DNA of 64,000 bases from Blasia pusilla (taxonomy: Eukaryota > Marchantiophyta > Marchantiopsida > Blasiales), in the NCBI GenBank assembly GCA_050084515.1, contig CM114272.1, positions 46,996,001 through 47,060,000 on the forward strand, written 5' to 3'. Both the position numbers and the translations under genes were made by a program. Positions 1 to 12,244 of this stretch are shown piece by piece. Below the pieces are notes generated by a model. The model did not search any database, had not been told where the DNA came from, and saw nothing but the letters and a program-made list of their open reading frames with translations. The stretch's first letter is position 1. Every line of letters starts with the position of its first letter.

Positions 1-209
1 GGATGTATCCCAGATATTCATAGCGTAGGTAGCTCTACATTCTGACTTGTATATATGACATGGATGACAAGAAGGCGACTAACGATGGGACCACATGAGC
101 GTTTGGCCTTCTTGCTCTTAGCGTCTGAGAGATGTATGTCATGGTAGGTAGGGATGGATGGCTATCTGGAGTTAGAGGGACCTAACCACCAGCTCAGGGG
201 GTGATTGGA

Positions 210-330
210 GATATTTTGGTACTTCTTGTCTCATTTTTGGATGCCATGAGTTAGCATGGAATCGTGCGTGTTTGTGTGTGTGTGTTCGGTGAGAGCGATG
301 TATATTGTGTAGCGATGTGTATGCGCACGA
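210..330 (+). repeat. direct repeat R1, partner of 857-977
   Basis: Starts gatattttggtacttcttg and runs through a (GT)n tract to a block rich in gatgtgtatg. The same series of words recurs at 857-977 in the same orientation with scattered substitutions. Between them lies a segment that also occurs inverted near 14.5 kb, so the pair may be parts of adjacent LTR copies. Confidence 0.7.
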
Positions 331-595
331 TAGTTGTCACGTATTTTAGGATAGATCGATGAGATCTAGTAGAGCGCCTTTGTGAGTAGTGGAGGACAGG
401 CTCAAGAGATTGAGGATGACCTACTCATGCCCTAGGAAACTTGAGAGAGCATGTTTCCTCTTCATTTCAGTTCATTTGGAGTCATATTTAAGAACTTACT
501 ATTTTAGGTAAGTACCATTTTGAATATATGGTTAACTTTTTATTTTTTGTAAGTATCCCTTGACCTCCTACATGAGGTCAAGAGCCAAGGAGATG

Positions 596-779
596 ACTTG
601 GGAGCATAGGTTACCATGAAGAGAGCTTGGGAGTGGGGAGGGGTATACCTCAAGGAGAGAGAACTTGAGAGCTCATTCTCTCTTTGTTGAACCTCTTGGC
701 ATGAGGCGGCGGAGCTATGGTCCCTTGCCTTGTGAGTGTAACCCAAGCCTCTCATTAGGAGAGTGGGTTTGGTTTGACA
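596..779 (-). repeat. dispersed LTR-like repeat, inverted copy of 14476-14660
   Basis: Read on the minus strand from 779 it gives atgtcaaaccaaacc, then gaggcttgggttacac, then cctcatgccaagaggttcaa, matching 14476-14660 on the plus strand with substitutions and small indels. There is no coding content. It looks like part of an LTR or leader of a dispersed element, but neither copy shows clear TG...CA ends. Confidence 0.7.
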
Positions 780-856
780 TTGAGAGAGACATATGAGAGT
801 ACACACATGTGAGAACTATAATGTTGTAAGAGAGATTGGATCTTATTTTAATTAGG

Positions 857-977
857 GATATTTTGGTACTTCTTGTCTCGTTGTTTGGATGTCATGAGTT
901 AGCATGAGATCGTGCGTTTTTGTGTGTGTGTTCGATGATAGCGATGTATGTTGTGTAGCAATGTGTATGTATACGAC
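857..977 (+). repeat. direct repeat R2, partner of 210-330
   Basis: Second, diverged copy of R1, about 647 bp downstream in the same orientation. The (GT)n tract is shorter and the 3' end changes to atacgac. Confidence 0.7.
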
Positions 978-3900
978 AAAGGGCCTAGCCGCACGTGGTA
1001 TACGAGATATATGTATTATGACATCCCCGAGGTGGAAGACTCCATGTAAATGAGGAACTCCAAATATCGGACGCACAAAGGGAGAGGAACCCTTCAAAGT
1101 TTGCAAATTTCATAAGGACATCACAAAGGTGCAGTTTGGATTTGAATGTGCGGGTGGAAGATCTCCCCTCCTCTTCGAACCCTGTTGCGGAAATAGGGTT
1201 AAAAAATGACCATGATTAGTTGTAGTTGTAGTATTGATCTCTTCTTATAGTTGGGTATAGGTTTTACCTTTTTTTTCTGAAATTATAAGAAATTTTTGTG
1301 AGATACACTATTATGTGAAAATATGAAATGTCCACATGTTTCACCCAACCCGCTCCATTTTCTAAAGAGAGCAAATTGTCTCCATTCAGATCTTTGATAA
1401 TAGGAAAGGTTTGCAAAATTTGCATCGGGGGCCCATTTCACTATCAGCACACTACGAAGCTTGAACCTCCGCCTGGGGCATGAAAGGAAGTGTGTGAGCA
1501 CCACCTTGAATGCAAACGAGCGGGAAGCAAACCCGGACCCTAAATGCGGCCTACACCAACCCTAAACAACTATGTGGACATTCTTGGCTATCCGGTGCGC
1601 ACAGGAACATTCTATCTTTGCAGCACTTGGCCCTCCTTTGCCTCCTTGCATGTTCTCTGATTGGGTTTCTTCCCGAAATTACCCGTTGTTTGCCTTGTGT
1701 CTTCAACGGCTCCCTTGCATTTTGAGGTTGTCATTTTCCTTGTGTCTTCAGCAGCTCCCTTGCATTTTGTTGAGCAATTCAGGTATTATCAACTTAGTAA
1801 TACCAGCATATGCTCTCTATGTGTGTGTTGTGACCTCCACCTTGTATAGGGTGCCTTGCTGCGCCTTCAACATGTTCTCTGCTCTTTCACAATTTCACTG
1901 GATCCCTTCCCTTGAGCAATTGGGTTTAGGTACCCCACTTCCTTGCGCTTTCACATTTTGGTGCTCTATCTGCATTTACCCCGCTTACAATTTCATAAAT
2001 CAGTCCACACTTACCACTTTTCTTTTTGGTTTGGGGTACCCGGTGCACTTTTGAGCTAATTTTATTATATATAGCTTTCTCGTTCATGGTCTCAATCCAC
2101 ATTGACCCATGTTTTGTGCTTTCCAAATCAACCCTCAAGATATTTGAAGTTTTTCCCATGGCCTCGGATTGCAACAACTGCATTAAAGGATAGCAGACTG
2201 GGTCATGCCCCCTCGAATCTGAATCGATTGTAAGGCTTCATATGCTCCACTGCTATATCTTGAATTTCTGCTTTTCCAAAATCACCAATTCGTACCCAAT
2301 AGATTTTGTCCAATGAATGCATAATTTGTTGTGCATTAGGTTCCATGAGAACACCATGGGCACTACAGTTTTGACTCCATAAATGTGCAAAGCTCCAACT
2401 CTGAATCTTCAGCGAGCTTGCGGCAAGAGTTAAGGAGGTTTATTTGAGAGGCAAGCAACGAGATGTCCTTATTGACATTATTTTGGGAGTTTCTGCCATG
2501 ATTAAGCAAGTAAAATCTTGAAAAAGAAGGAAGATGGGTCTTAAGAGTGTTTTTTTTTCTACCAATCATAGGCGATCCAAGTTATGTTTCTTCCGAAGAT
2601 GGGGATTTTTTAATTCCGCAATGCCCACCATTCAAACAAAATTTCGCTATTCATAGAGAATCTCTTTCCATAGCTACATCGATGGTCCCAGGTCGAAAAG
2701 AGTATCCTTGCCGAGGGAGCCATAGAAGTTTTCATTGAGTTTAACTGTACCGCTGGCCTTGGTTCAACCAAATGTTACAATCCTTTCAAAGGATCAAGAT
2801 TCATCTTTGTAACAAGGTACAAAGGACCCAGAATTCACATCAACATCAACATCCAAGGAGGATCCGACCACCCCTATTGTTGTTTCGCAGTTGGTGGAGA
2901 TGATAGACAAGGAAACGGAGACAAGAATGAAGGAGTTTGGATTGCAAAGTGAAATCGTTGCTCAATTGATTGTGGGGGGGTAACAAGGTAATTTAGATTG
3001 CTTCGTTTTTCTGAAAAATAGTACTTTTTCCGAGAAGAATGCAACCCACAAATTTCAAACGTGCAATCACTAGAAGAAGTCTTAGCGGACGATATATATG
3101 TTCTAAGCTAGGGTGGATTCTTAGGTTAGTTTAATTATATTACACACACTGCAATTTTATTTTTTCAATATGAACAATATCTGACATCCAAACATTCATA
3201 CTACACACAGTGTCTAGAGGGACCAAGCATTTCTTAATGCACGTTCTTTGTACTTGGTGGAAAAAATCCTGTTTAGAGGGAACATCAATGATGTTATTTT
3301 TTGATCCCAACAACCCATTACTATAATCTTCTTGAAATTCCACAAAATGATGGGTACACGTTCAACACGGGATTGGAAATTAGCCAAGTGCGCACATGGT
3401 AGATATAGGAGCTTATCTTCGGAAGCAACAACCCCCTCATTTTCAGAAGCCCCGATACCCCTTGAACAATCCATAAGGCAATTAGAAGGTATTTTTTCAC
3501 TCAGAGATACAAGAAAATAAAAGACAAAAGTTATAAACCATATGTGACCCCCAAGCACAAGGAAGAACTGCACTACAATGGTGCATTTTGAAAGAAAGTT
3601 ACCGCATTCTAAATCGGCACCCCTTTATTTCTCCTTCAAGATCAAAAATCTGTTTGTACACAATCAGATGCGGGCCGAGGATCTAAATTACATTGCATGC
3701 ATCAGCCCATAAACAACGTCCAAATTACATTTCCTGCTTGTGACGCTTCAGCCTTACCGCATTCACCAAATTTGCGAAGCCGGAATTAGTTTATAGCAAC
3801 CTCTAAACTTATGAAGGAAATTTCAGCAAACTTTGTTCAAAGTGCGGCCATGGAAACATAACATTGGAAAATTTCATACATGGCAAAATCCCTTTTTCAC

Positions 3901-4449
3901 TCGCAAACTCTACACACCGAAGATGCCACAAAACAAAGAGTGATAAGGTGTCGATGTTGCACATCACTGCAAGCAATCAGAACTTGGCCCTTGCGGAATC
4001 GGGAGAATACAACATGTGCACACTAAGACAAAGCCTCTTTATTGGTACTTCCTCAAATGGACCGAACATTCTTCATTTTTTCTGGTACGTCTATGGGGTC
4101 AAGATTCATAGTACAGCAAGACCGGAGCACAATGTATACAAAGTCCGCGCGATCCTCGGAGCCAGGTGAGCCAAGTGCAATCAAATGCAATCGTAAAAAA
4201 ATGACCATGCAAAGAAATTTGAAGCCAACGCAATGTACACGAAAACCATGGAATTTTATTTGGTTCCAAAATCTAGATTTTTTAGTTTTGAATCATCTTC
4301 ACCAAAAATCCCTTGAAGCATTATGAAAATGCCGATACATTTTTCTGACTCCTTCACAACCATGACTTACATACTGTGCTCCTTAAAGGCGATCTGCGCC
4401 AGGGTGCATTTCTTTTCTTTTAGCATGGCGATAGATTGCTAACATTAAC

Positions 4450-6631
4450 CTAACTTGCGATCGCACCTTGAGAAAGCACTTTGCATTTGTAACAATCCAA
4501 AATGACTTTATCTATTTGAGCCCATCTCTCGACATTGGCCTTGCTCTCTACTATCAACCTACGCACCTTATCAAGATGTGAAGTGAAGGGGGCCATTCTT
4601 GATAGGCATCCGTTGTCCTTTTGTGGATAGAGAACATCGTGCAATGCTTGCAATTGGGCCGTATTATCTTGTAAATTCTCGTTAAGAAAAGTTGGATGGT
4701 CATCAAAGCATTGGCGTTCTTGCTCGTACAAACAAATTTCTCCCTCCATTCTATCCAATACTCATCCTTGTGTATACCAAAAAAAGTAGCGCAATCACAA
4801 AGGATTCTCTGATAAACCTTCTTCCAAACTTACGAACTACTTCTTCATGAGGATTCGACCGTTGCAGCACCTCCATATGCTCCTTTTGGCCATTTTGGCC
4901 CCATCATCATCATAGTATACCGCATTCCAAGGAGGCGGCGGACCTTCTATGTGCATGTCCACGGAGAAGGCTCTACATGTGGGGCAATGCGCTTTGTCCT
5001 GTATTGTTAGAACCTACGGATTTACCAACATGTTGAGACCCACGCAGATGGCAGTCTCCTCGACATATATTACTATTTTTGAAGGAGAGGATTTTCTGTA
5101 ATCTCTTAGAGCCTAATTCCATGTGTTAGAATTAAAGCAATTGAAGTGCCTAAGGACACCTAGTCGGAAAGCAACATATTTCACCACTCAAAGTATTATA
5201 GTCATGTTATTTCCACTTTCAAACAATCAGGTGGAGATCTACTCTCTTCCTCTATAGGCAGTTCTAAACCTTTCACAAAATCATCATTTGCCTACGGTGG
5301 AGTCGTAACCTTCTTACCGAGGCTCTCATCATCCTTTGGTAGTTTCTTTGGTTGCACAACGGATGGTGATCATTCTCTCTTTGAACCACAGTTATCGTTC
5401 CCCTCTACCGTAGTCTCAATCCCCTTCCTCTTCGATCTGCTAGCAATGTCATTTTTTGTGCTTGGATAAGGAGACTCTACGAGCTGGGCAAAGACAAACC
5501 TTCCACCTACAAGGAGTCTTCTTGCTCTTTTTCCTCTTTGAGGTTTATCTTCAGTATCTACCTTAGTGTCTTCTTTCCTCGGAAACTTCTCCCCATTAGT
5601 GCCAAAAATTTCTCCCATGAACACATCCCTACATGCGGAACTTGTTTGCTCGCTATCCCTTGATGGTTGGGAAGTGTTTACTTCTCCAATTGGAACCTCC
5701 TATGCACTACAACTTTCTGGTTCTCTTTCCCAATAATACCTGATAGTGTAGTCTTAGTGTCTTTGATCATAGTGTTGGAGTTAATATCCACTTGCAATTT
5801 AGGCTTCTAAGGCTTGATCGACGTGTCTATTCATGATCGCGTAGTTCTATGATCACATGGGGGATTCTCCACTTGCTCTACTCATAGCTTCTTAGAATCA
5901 ACAAAATCCGTACCTAAACCATCTACGGAGATATTGGTATCCTCTGCATACCGTTTAGAAACAATAAGTTATGCCTAATGTAGAAGAATAGGGGAGATGA
6001 GTATCTCATTCTCAATCACTTCGATCTGCTCTTCTTCCACACATGAATTGATCTCCCCTCTAGGGCATGGATTATTAGTAACTAAAACTAGGAGTACAAC
6101 ATTAGGTTTACAACCCGACCTATGGAGCTTATCCACTCTCTTCCTAAAATACCTAAGATATATAGTGAGAAATACCCCAATTGTTGTGGATGCACATTTA
6201 TGCTTGTTTTGTGTAAGCTTTGAGACCTCTATATACATTTTCTCGAAAGTATTCTCCGCCCCCCGCCCAATCAACCTTCTCTCCATTCCATGCACAAGAC
6301 AACATTGACAACAGAGTGTAGGGGAATCCTTCAATGTTAATCTTGTAGTGTAAAATATGGTTCACAAGTTCCAGAATTCTCTCGAAGCTTGCAGGTTCAC
6401 CGTGCTCCCATAAGAATATGTGGTCTACTTTGTGGAAGTCCAACTTGAAAAACTTATTGAACATCGCAAGTTCATAAGATTATGTCCATTTTTTGGCCTT
6501 AGACATGAATCCCTTGGTCTCCAAAAAAATGCGCCCTCAACCCCAGCCGCATTGAGTTCACAAACAAGTTCAACATGCTCAACTCTTGAGCATGGAGTAG
6601 GGAATTCTACCTGCAAGTGTTTTTGGGTCAA
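4450..6631 (-). pseudogene. degenerate minus-strand coding remnant, family unrecognised
   Basis: Several minus-strand open segments follow one another in changing frames: about 6425-6631, 6198-6464, 5975-6334, 5370-5624 and 4450-4758. The upstream part has readable blocks such as FFWRPRDSCL, DHIFLWEHGEPASFERI and YFRKRVDKLHRSG; the middle is Lys/Arg-rich; the end (DRMEGEICLYEQERQCFDDH) looks helical. Stops and shifts show it is dead. The continuous bias suggests one former transposon or host protein. It directly follows the 3' end of the Copia element but does not resemble Copia proteins. I cannot name the family. Confidence 0.35.
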
Positions 6632-6814
6632 AACTCATAAGAACAAAATTCACAAGATCCACATCAAGAAAATCCCAATCAAGCTATGAGAAGTGGAGAA
6701 CTCGGTATTGCTCTACAAAAGCACAATCAAACTCGACTTCTGCTTGGGAGAACCCAATCTTCAATGTTATTTTCCCACCCAAGTCGATGTTGATAAGTTG
6801 TGCTACCATCTTCT

Positions 6815-6853
6815 TGTGGAAAACTGCTAAAGAAGCATAACTAGTGGCAAATG
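6815..6853 (-). repeat. 39-bp remnant of Copia 3' LTR end
   Basis: Plus-strand tgtggaaaactgct...aaatg matches the 5' LTR end at 12245-12283 with about five differences. It is joined directly to RNase H codons, so the rest of RNase H, the polypurine tract and nearly all of the 3' LTR are gone. Confidence 0.8.
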
Positions 6854-8122
6854 ATACAATAGCCTCACATGCTGCATTGGTTGCTCCTCTGTACTTAGCC
6901 TCTGTTGAAGATAAAGCAACTGTAGGTTGCTTCTTTGAAGGCCAACTTATAGCTGCGCTTCCCAAAGTAAATGAATAACCGAATGTGGAGTATCGATCAG
7001 ACACGCTTCCTGCCCAATTAGCATATGTGAATCTCTGTAATTGAAAAATCGGAGAAGGTTCAAATTGAAGCCCAGATTGAATAGAGAATTTCACATATCG
7101 CATAATCCTCCTCATAGCATCAAGGTGAGGTTTTCGAGGTGCTTGCATAAATTGGCTTACTAGGCCAACAACATAGCTCAAGTCTGGTGTGGTTATAGTT
7201 AGATAGTTCAAACTTCCAACCATGCGCGTGTACATATTAGAATCTGTAAACAACTCTCCTTCATCCACTCTTAGCTTCACACTCTGGTCCAACGGTCTAG
7301 TGATTGATTTACAAGCCGTAATACCATATTTTGAAAGCATATGAAGATTATATTGTCGTTGTTGTAACCACATACTCTCTCCAACCTTGATAAACTCAAT
7401 ACCAAGGAAGTGTTTGAGTTCTCCCAAGTCCTTCATATCAAATTTTTCTTGTAACTTAAGCTTGACTTGTTGTATCATTTCTTCAGTACTCTTGGTAATC
7501 AGGAGATTGTCAACATACAACACAATGAGAACCATATGATATTTTCCTCTCAAGACATTTAACAAGCAGTCATAATCATATATCCTAAAACCCAACTCTT
7601 GTAGGACGTGTGTAATCTTGCCATACTAAGCTCTTGGAGCTTGTTTGAGCGCGTATAGAGCTTTCTTCAACCTGCATTTGAGAAATGGAAACTTGGGATG
7701 CTCGTATCTAGGTAATTGAGTCATATATACCTCCTCGTATAGATCTCCATTCAAGAAGGCATTCTTGACGTCCATGTGATGTAATCTCCACTTCTTACTT
7801 ATTGGAACTGCAACGAATTTTCTCGTAGTTGCCATCTTTGCAACATGGCTAAACGTTTCCTCATAATCGATGCCATATTGTTGTGCATAGCCCTTAGCCA
7901 CCAATCTCGCTTTGTATCTATAATTGTACCATCTTGATTGCGCTTGATTTTGTAAACCCATTTGCAACCAATAGCTTCCTTACCAAAAGGTATATCAACC
8001 AACTCCCATGTCTGTTGATGTCTTAATGTAGCAAGCTCTTCCTCTATAGCTTCAATCCATTCGACTTTGCTTGCAGCTTCTTCAAAATAACTCGGCTTCT
8101 GTTCTTGAAGGATAGTCACCAT
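6854..8122 (-). pseudogene. Copia reverse transcriptase-RNase H remnant
   Basis: Minus-strand blocks: [37 protein letters not shown], the catalytic box LYVDNLLIT (7506-7517; consensus YVDD, second Asp now Asn), KDLGELKHFLGIE, VGSLNYLTITTPDLSY and the RNase H end TVALSSTEAKYRGATNAACEA. The RNase H block YANWAG also carries Asn for the usual Asp. There are breaks near 7600-7970. RNase H is cut off at ACEAIV, where LTR sequence begins. Confidence 0.9.
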
Positions 8123-8433
8123 ATATGCATGATGTGTCGCAAAGAAATCTTCATTTATGAATCTATGAAGTGGATGTGTATACTTGATCTACGAAGTTGT
8201 TGTTCAGAGGTAGATGCCTCTGACACCTGACTTGAGCTTTGACTAGTGTCAAGATACAGAATACATACTCTTCCCATCCATGGACTCAAAGATTTAAGTG
8301 ATGAATCTAGGACCTCTCCTAATCCTGCACTATAATTGGGGAAAGTTGAAGACAAAGTCTGTTAGTTTATAGTCTTATTCTCTCCCTCAATAGACAAGTT
8401 TAGAGGTGGAATAGGCTCAGATGGAGCATACCA

Positions 8434-8973
8434 TCACTTTAGCTCATCAAAGATAACATCGAGACTAATACTACACTGCCTAGAGGTTAGAATGTAGCAC
8501 TTATACCCCTTAGTTCCATCAACATAGCCAATGAAGATATATCTTTCAAATTGGGGATCTAATTTTTTACGTCTCTCAGAAGGAACATGAGCATAACAAA
8601 TACAGTCAAATACTTTCAAGAAGGAGAAATCAAGTTTACTTCTTGTGAAGACTTCGAATCGGGCTTTATCACGAACTCTTGCTATTGGAGTTCGATTTAT
8701 TAAGAAGAGTGCACATGCTACATCGTTTGCCCAATACACCTTAGGCATGTTCTTCTGATTCAGCAAAGCTCGTGCCGCTTCAACAATATGTCGATTCTTC
8801 CTCTCAGCCACTCTATTTTGTTGTGGAGTGTAACGTCAAGTCACTTGACGGTGGATGCCATTTTGACGTAAAGAGTCATCAAACTCTGTTGAAAGATACT
8901 CTCCTCCTCCATCACAAGGCAATTTCAAAATGTGTTTTCCAGTCTACTTCTCTACTAGAACTCTAAATGTTTG
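8434..8973 (-). pseudogene. Copia integrase, downstream half
   Basis: Resumes with QTFRVLVEK, then CDGGGEYLSTEFDDSLRQNGIHRQ, PQQNRVAERKNRH and the C-terminal FIGYVDGTKGYKCYI region. Together with 10000-10198 it forms one Copia integrase interrupted by foreign DNA. A stop lies inside the RQVT*RYTPQQ region. Confidence 0.85.
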
Positions 8974-9999
8974 GAACACTGCGAATACGTCGCAACCCTC
9001 ATAACCAAACAACACCAAATAGGCGCCAAGCGAAACATCAGAACTCAAAGGAACTCACGCTGCGAGGTTTGCGTTTGGAAAAGTCTAAGAGACGAAACGC
9101 GAAACAGAGTTGTGCGTTTCATGCGTTAGTGGTCGCGACCAGGAAACCTAGACCAAACGCAAGCCAAGACTTGAGATGAGTTGAGTCTTGGGAGGTTGGT
9201 TGCCAAAGAGGTGAGAACCAGTTTGGAACACCACTAGTGTTTGGGAGAATCTGACTGTGTTTAGGACCATAACGTTGAGCTCCAAGATGCGTTCGGAACA
9301 AGTAAGGGCGCATTGGAAATCTGATCTTGAGATGCTTCCGACGCAATAAAGTTCTCAGCAAATGCATAAGTACAAGCTGAGATATTGGCCGAAAATGATT
9401 GAGAGAGCAATCGGATTGAGGGCCAATTGGAGAGGCCCGGGTGTCTTTCCCCAGATGTAGGAGGCCCCCGGAGATCTCGAGAAGTACAAGTAAGGAAGGA
9501 CCCTCTCCGAGATGTCTCGGGAAACGAATCCCGATTTTGGGCGCCAAACGGCGTTTCAGAGGCACGAGATGGAACGGGAGTTTGGCGCGGAAACCCAAAA
9601 CCCAAACCTGATCCAAGGGAGTGGACTTTGTACGCCACACTTGGGATTCCAACCCGAGATTCACTTCGTGCGAGTCTTGGTGAGGAACTCATTGGATGTC
9701 CATCGGACAGTTGGAACCACTAGGTGCAAAACGCCGTTTCAGGTTCCTGAACCGACCAGAAAGTCTATCCCAAGTCTTTCCAGATTTGCCCGTGTTGGAA
9801 ACCGCAAAACTAGGAAGGTTGAGCTTGATGAGAGTCGGAGATAAGAACTCAGAAAGTAATCCCGCTGATTGATCCAAGACCTGACTAACCGAAGTGCGTG
9901 TTTGGATGCAGATCAGCGTTGAGAGCATGACCTACTGAACGCACGCTTCCGCAACAAACAAGATTAACGTTCAAGGAGAGTAGGCGCACGACAGAACAC
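8974..9999. mobile_element. 1,014-bp TG...CA insertion (solo-LTR-like) with 6-bp target duplication
   Basis: Integrase coding is cut by 8980-9993, beginning TGCGAATACG and ending GCACGACA. GAACAC occurs on both sides (8974-8979 and 9994-9999), and the integrase reads through if one copy plus the insert is ignored. TG...CA ends plus a short duplication are the signature of an LTR integration; with no internal genes a solo LTR is most likely. The inside is GC-richer than its host, with repeated AAACG(G/C)CGTTTCAG words. Overlapping open frames on both strands are not genes. Orientation unknown. Confidence 0.8.
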
Positions 10000-10198
10000 C
10001 TATGACTTGGCTTTCAAAAAATATACCCATATATACCTAGACAAGTCATCAATAAATGAAACAAAGTACTGGAAACCACTAAGGCTATGTTGTGATGTTG
10101 TCCATACACCACTATGGATCAACTCCAATATCCTGGATGCTCTTCTACCTTGCTTTGGAAAAGGAAATCTAGCTTATTTTCCAAATTGGCAAGCATGA
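10000..10198 (-). pseudogene. Copia integrase, upstream half
   Basis: The minus-strand translation has CHACQFGK (second half of the HHCC zinc-binding domain), then LELIHSGVWTTSQHSLSGF and FVSFIDDLSRYIWVYFLKAKS. The first catalytic Asp of the DDE core, usually in LIHSDVWTT, is Gly (HSGVW). The frame is cut at the TSD of the 1-kb insertion and resumes at 8973. Confidence 0.85.
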
Positions 10199-10360
10199 CA
10201 TACCTCTAACATACCAAGACTCGCTAATTTAGGGAGCCCTATTACTATATTAGATGATGAAAGACTGTGTAATATTTAAAGATTCATGTCCAATTCTTTT
10301 ATGCCACACATTTAGATATGTGACTTGTTGGTTGATTTGACCATACATTGATGCTTGAAT

Positions 10361-10715
10361 CTATGGCATAGAAACATCTAATTTGAATATTATGCCAGAT
10401 CTAATTTCTTTGGCTATCAAAGTCTGGTCGTCCATTTTTTCAATGAAATAACTATCTTCGTTAAACTTCACTTGATAACCTTGTTCTATTATCTGTCCTA
10501 CAAAGATCAGGCTTCTTGCAATGGTAGGAACATAGAGAACATTTCCAAAAGCACAAAGACTATTTGATGCTATTGGAACTTTAAACAATATGCGTAATAT
10601 GATGTTGAGTGTCATCTCCTATGAACACAATTGCAAGATCTTTCACCAGCTCCAAACTACTAAACCATTTAGCTTATGACTTCATGTGATTTCATGCACT
10701 AGAGTCAATGTACCA
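10361..10715 (-). pseudogene. Copia protease / pre-integrase remnant
   Basis: The aspartic protease motif DSSA lies at 10695-10706 on the minus strand (WYIDSSA). Downstream is the pre-integrase block NVLYVPTIARSLIFVGQ. A stop directly after DSSA and other breaks disrupt it. Position between gag and integrase is as expected for Copia. Confidence 0.75.
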
Positions 10716-10879
10716 CTCTGCAGTCGAGTCTTTCTTGACCATTGCTCCCATATGAAGAGTCATAACCAAGAGATGCTTTGTTTGTGAATGTTGTTATTCT
10801 TGGTACTGGTCTTGGTGTTGTTGCTCCACATAGTTTTGTTGTTATAAGGCTCATATTCTCATATCTGCCTTCTTCTTGA

Positions 10880-11743
10880 AGCAAAACTTTGCATAGTGAT
10901 CCTTTATCCCATAGTAATTACAAGATCCAAAGACCCTCTGTTGCTGATCTCGATCCCAACGGTTTCCACCATCATCACCTTGTGATTGTGTTTGATATTG
11001 GTTCGTAGTTGATTGACGTTATATAGAGTGCCTCTACCTCCATATGCTTGATATCCACCACGACTACGGAAGTTTCTGCCACGACCCCTGCCTCTGTTTG
11101 ATCCATAACTTGCAAATAGCGCACTCTCTTGTAGACTAGATGAGCTACCGTTGCCTACTAGGCGGATCTCTTCACTGATTAATAAAGGGACTAACTCTTG
11201 AAAGGTTGGATACTTTTCTCTCACAGAGATAGAGGTCTCAAAGGATTTGTAATCCTTTGGAAGGCCTTGAAGAGTGAACAAAATTATGTCATCATCTTCT
11301 ACTATCACTCCAATACTATTCAATTGATCAACAATATGTCTGATACTCAAAATATAATCATTGATGCTCTACGATCCTTTCCTCACTTTGTTCAATTATT
11401 GTTTCAATTGAAGATTTTTAGCCTTTGTAGATGTCTGGAATAGATTTTCCAATGTATCCCATGCATCCTTCGGAATATCAACATCTTGAATGTGACCTAT
11501 CATTGGCGAACTAATCGTTATTGAAATGTAGTGGATTACTTATCTTGCACGTTTATTCCAGACGCGAACATTCAAGTCTGTTGAGTCATCTTCTGGCTTG
11601 GCCTCATCACTTGTGACAAGCTCCCATAGTTCTTGACCCATGAGAAATTTTTTCATGCGAAACTTCCAGACATTGTAATTTTGCTTATCTAGCTTCTCGG
11701 ATGTGATTCTTGTTGAGGAATACTCCATGACGAACGATTTCAC
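10880..11743 (-). pseudogene. gag: Copia gag polyprotein remnant
   Basis: Starts near 11743 with the Copia gag opening (LDKQNYNVWKFRMKKFLMG) and continues through a UBN2-type capsid region (LFTLQGLPKDYKSFETSIS) and a Gly/Arg-rich RNA-binding stretch (NRGRGRGRNFRSRGG). The zinc knuckle at 10881-10922 reads CNYYGIKDHYAKFC: the second Cys of the usual CX2CX4HX4C is Tyr. Frame breaks near 11350-11540 divide it. Packages element RNA in a live element; inactive here. Confidence 0.8.
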
Positions 11744-12232
11744 TCACAAAAATACAATTTCAGGCTCTCTACTGGTCCAATTGAAGCATAGACCAATCCT
11801 ACATAGAAATTGATCTGAAATTTGCCAAAATTGATCAACTGTATGAAAGAACTGGTTGAAATATGCCTTTAGAGAGCAAACTACACAACTTTTCTTCACT
11901 AATTGCACTTTCCTATACTGAAATTGTTACTGCAAGAGCTCAAAATGTTAGAATCAAGCGATTTTTGATGCGTTGGAAAGCTCTCAACAAGCTCTACAAG
12001 CATCTATAACTAGCCCTTTGGCTTCATTCTAACCAATGCAAACCGAGATGGCTAAATCGACCAAGAAAGCCCTAAAAAATGCCTCCAAAGTTTTATCACT
12101 GTCAAAGCTCCATCTTAAATCTGCAACCATTAAGCTCTGAACAAAATTTCCTTCTCCCAAATTGAAGTTATGCCTTCTCTTGCCTCTCTTCTCTCCTCAA
12201 ATACAAAGAATTTCAAGTCATGTTCTCCTATC

Positions 12233-12244
12233 GCTCTGATACCA
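12233..12244 (-). other. Copia primer-binding site (tRNA-iMet)
   Basis: The minus strand reads TGGTATCAGAGC, the standard plant Copia primer site complementary to initiator tRNA-Met. It abuts the LTR end exactly, fixing element orientation and the inner edge of the 5' LTR. Confidence 0.9.

Larger units (their letters stand above)
1..4440. other. unclassified intergenic DNA with short duplications
   Basis: No protein similarity was recognised. The stretch holds a 121-bp direct repeat pair (210-330 and 857-977), a segment (596-779) with an inverted homologue at 14476-14660, and a 32-bp direct duplication (1693-1724 and 1738-1769). Open frames here are short, overlap on both strands and show no conserved motif; the plus-strand frame at 1572-2054 is not supported as a gene. 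Confidence 0.5.

Noticed and set aside
1572-2054. 160-codon plus-strand open frame
   Set aside because: Composition reflects a T/C-rich direct duplication (VSST/SAAPLHF type); no conserved domain, and competing frames overlap it.
9119-9928. Several overlapping open frames of 80-180 codons on both strands
   Set aside because: All lie inside the GC-richer TG...CA insertion, overlap each other and show no motifs; chance frames.
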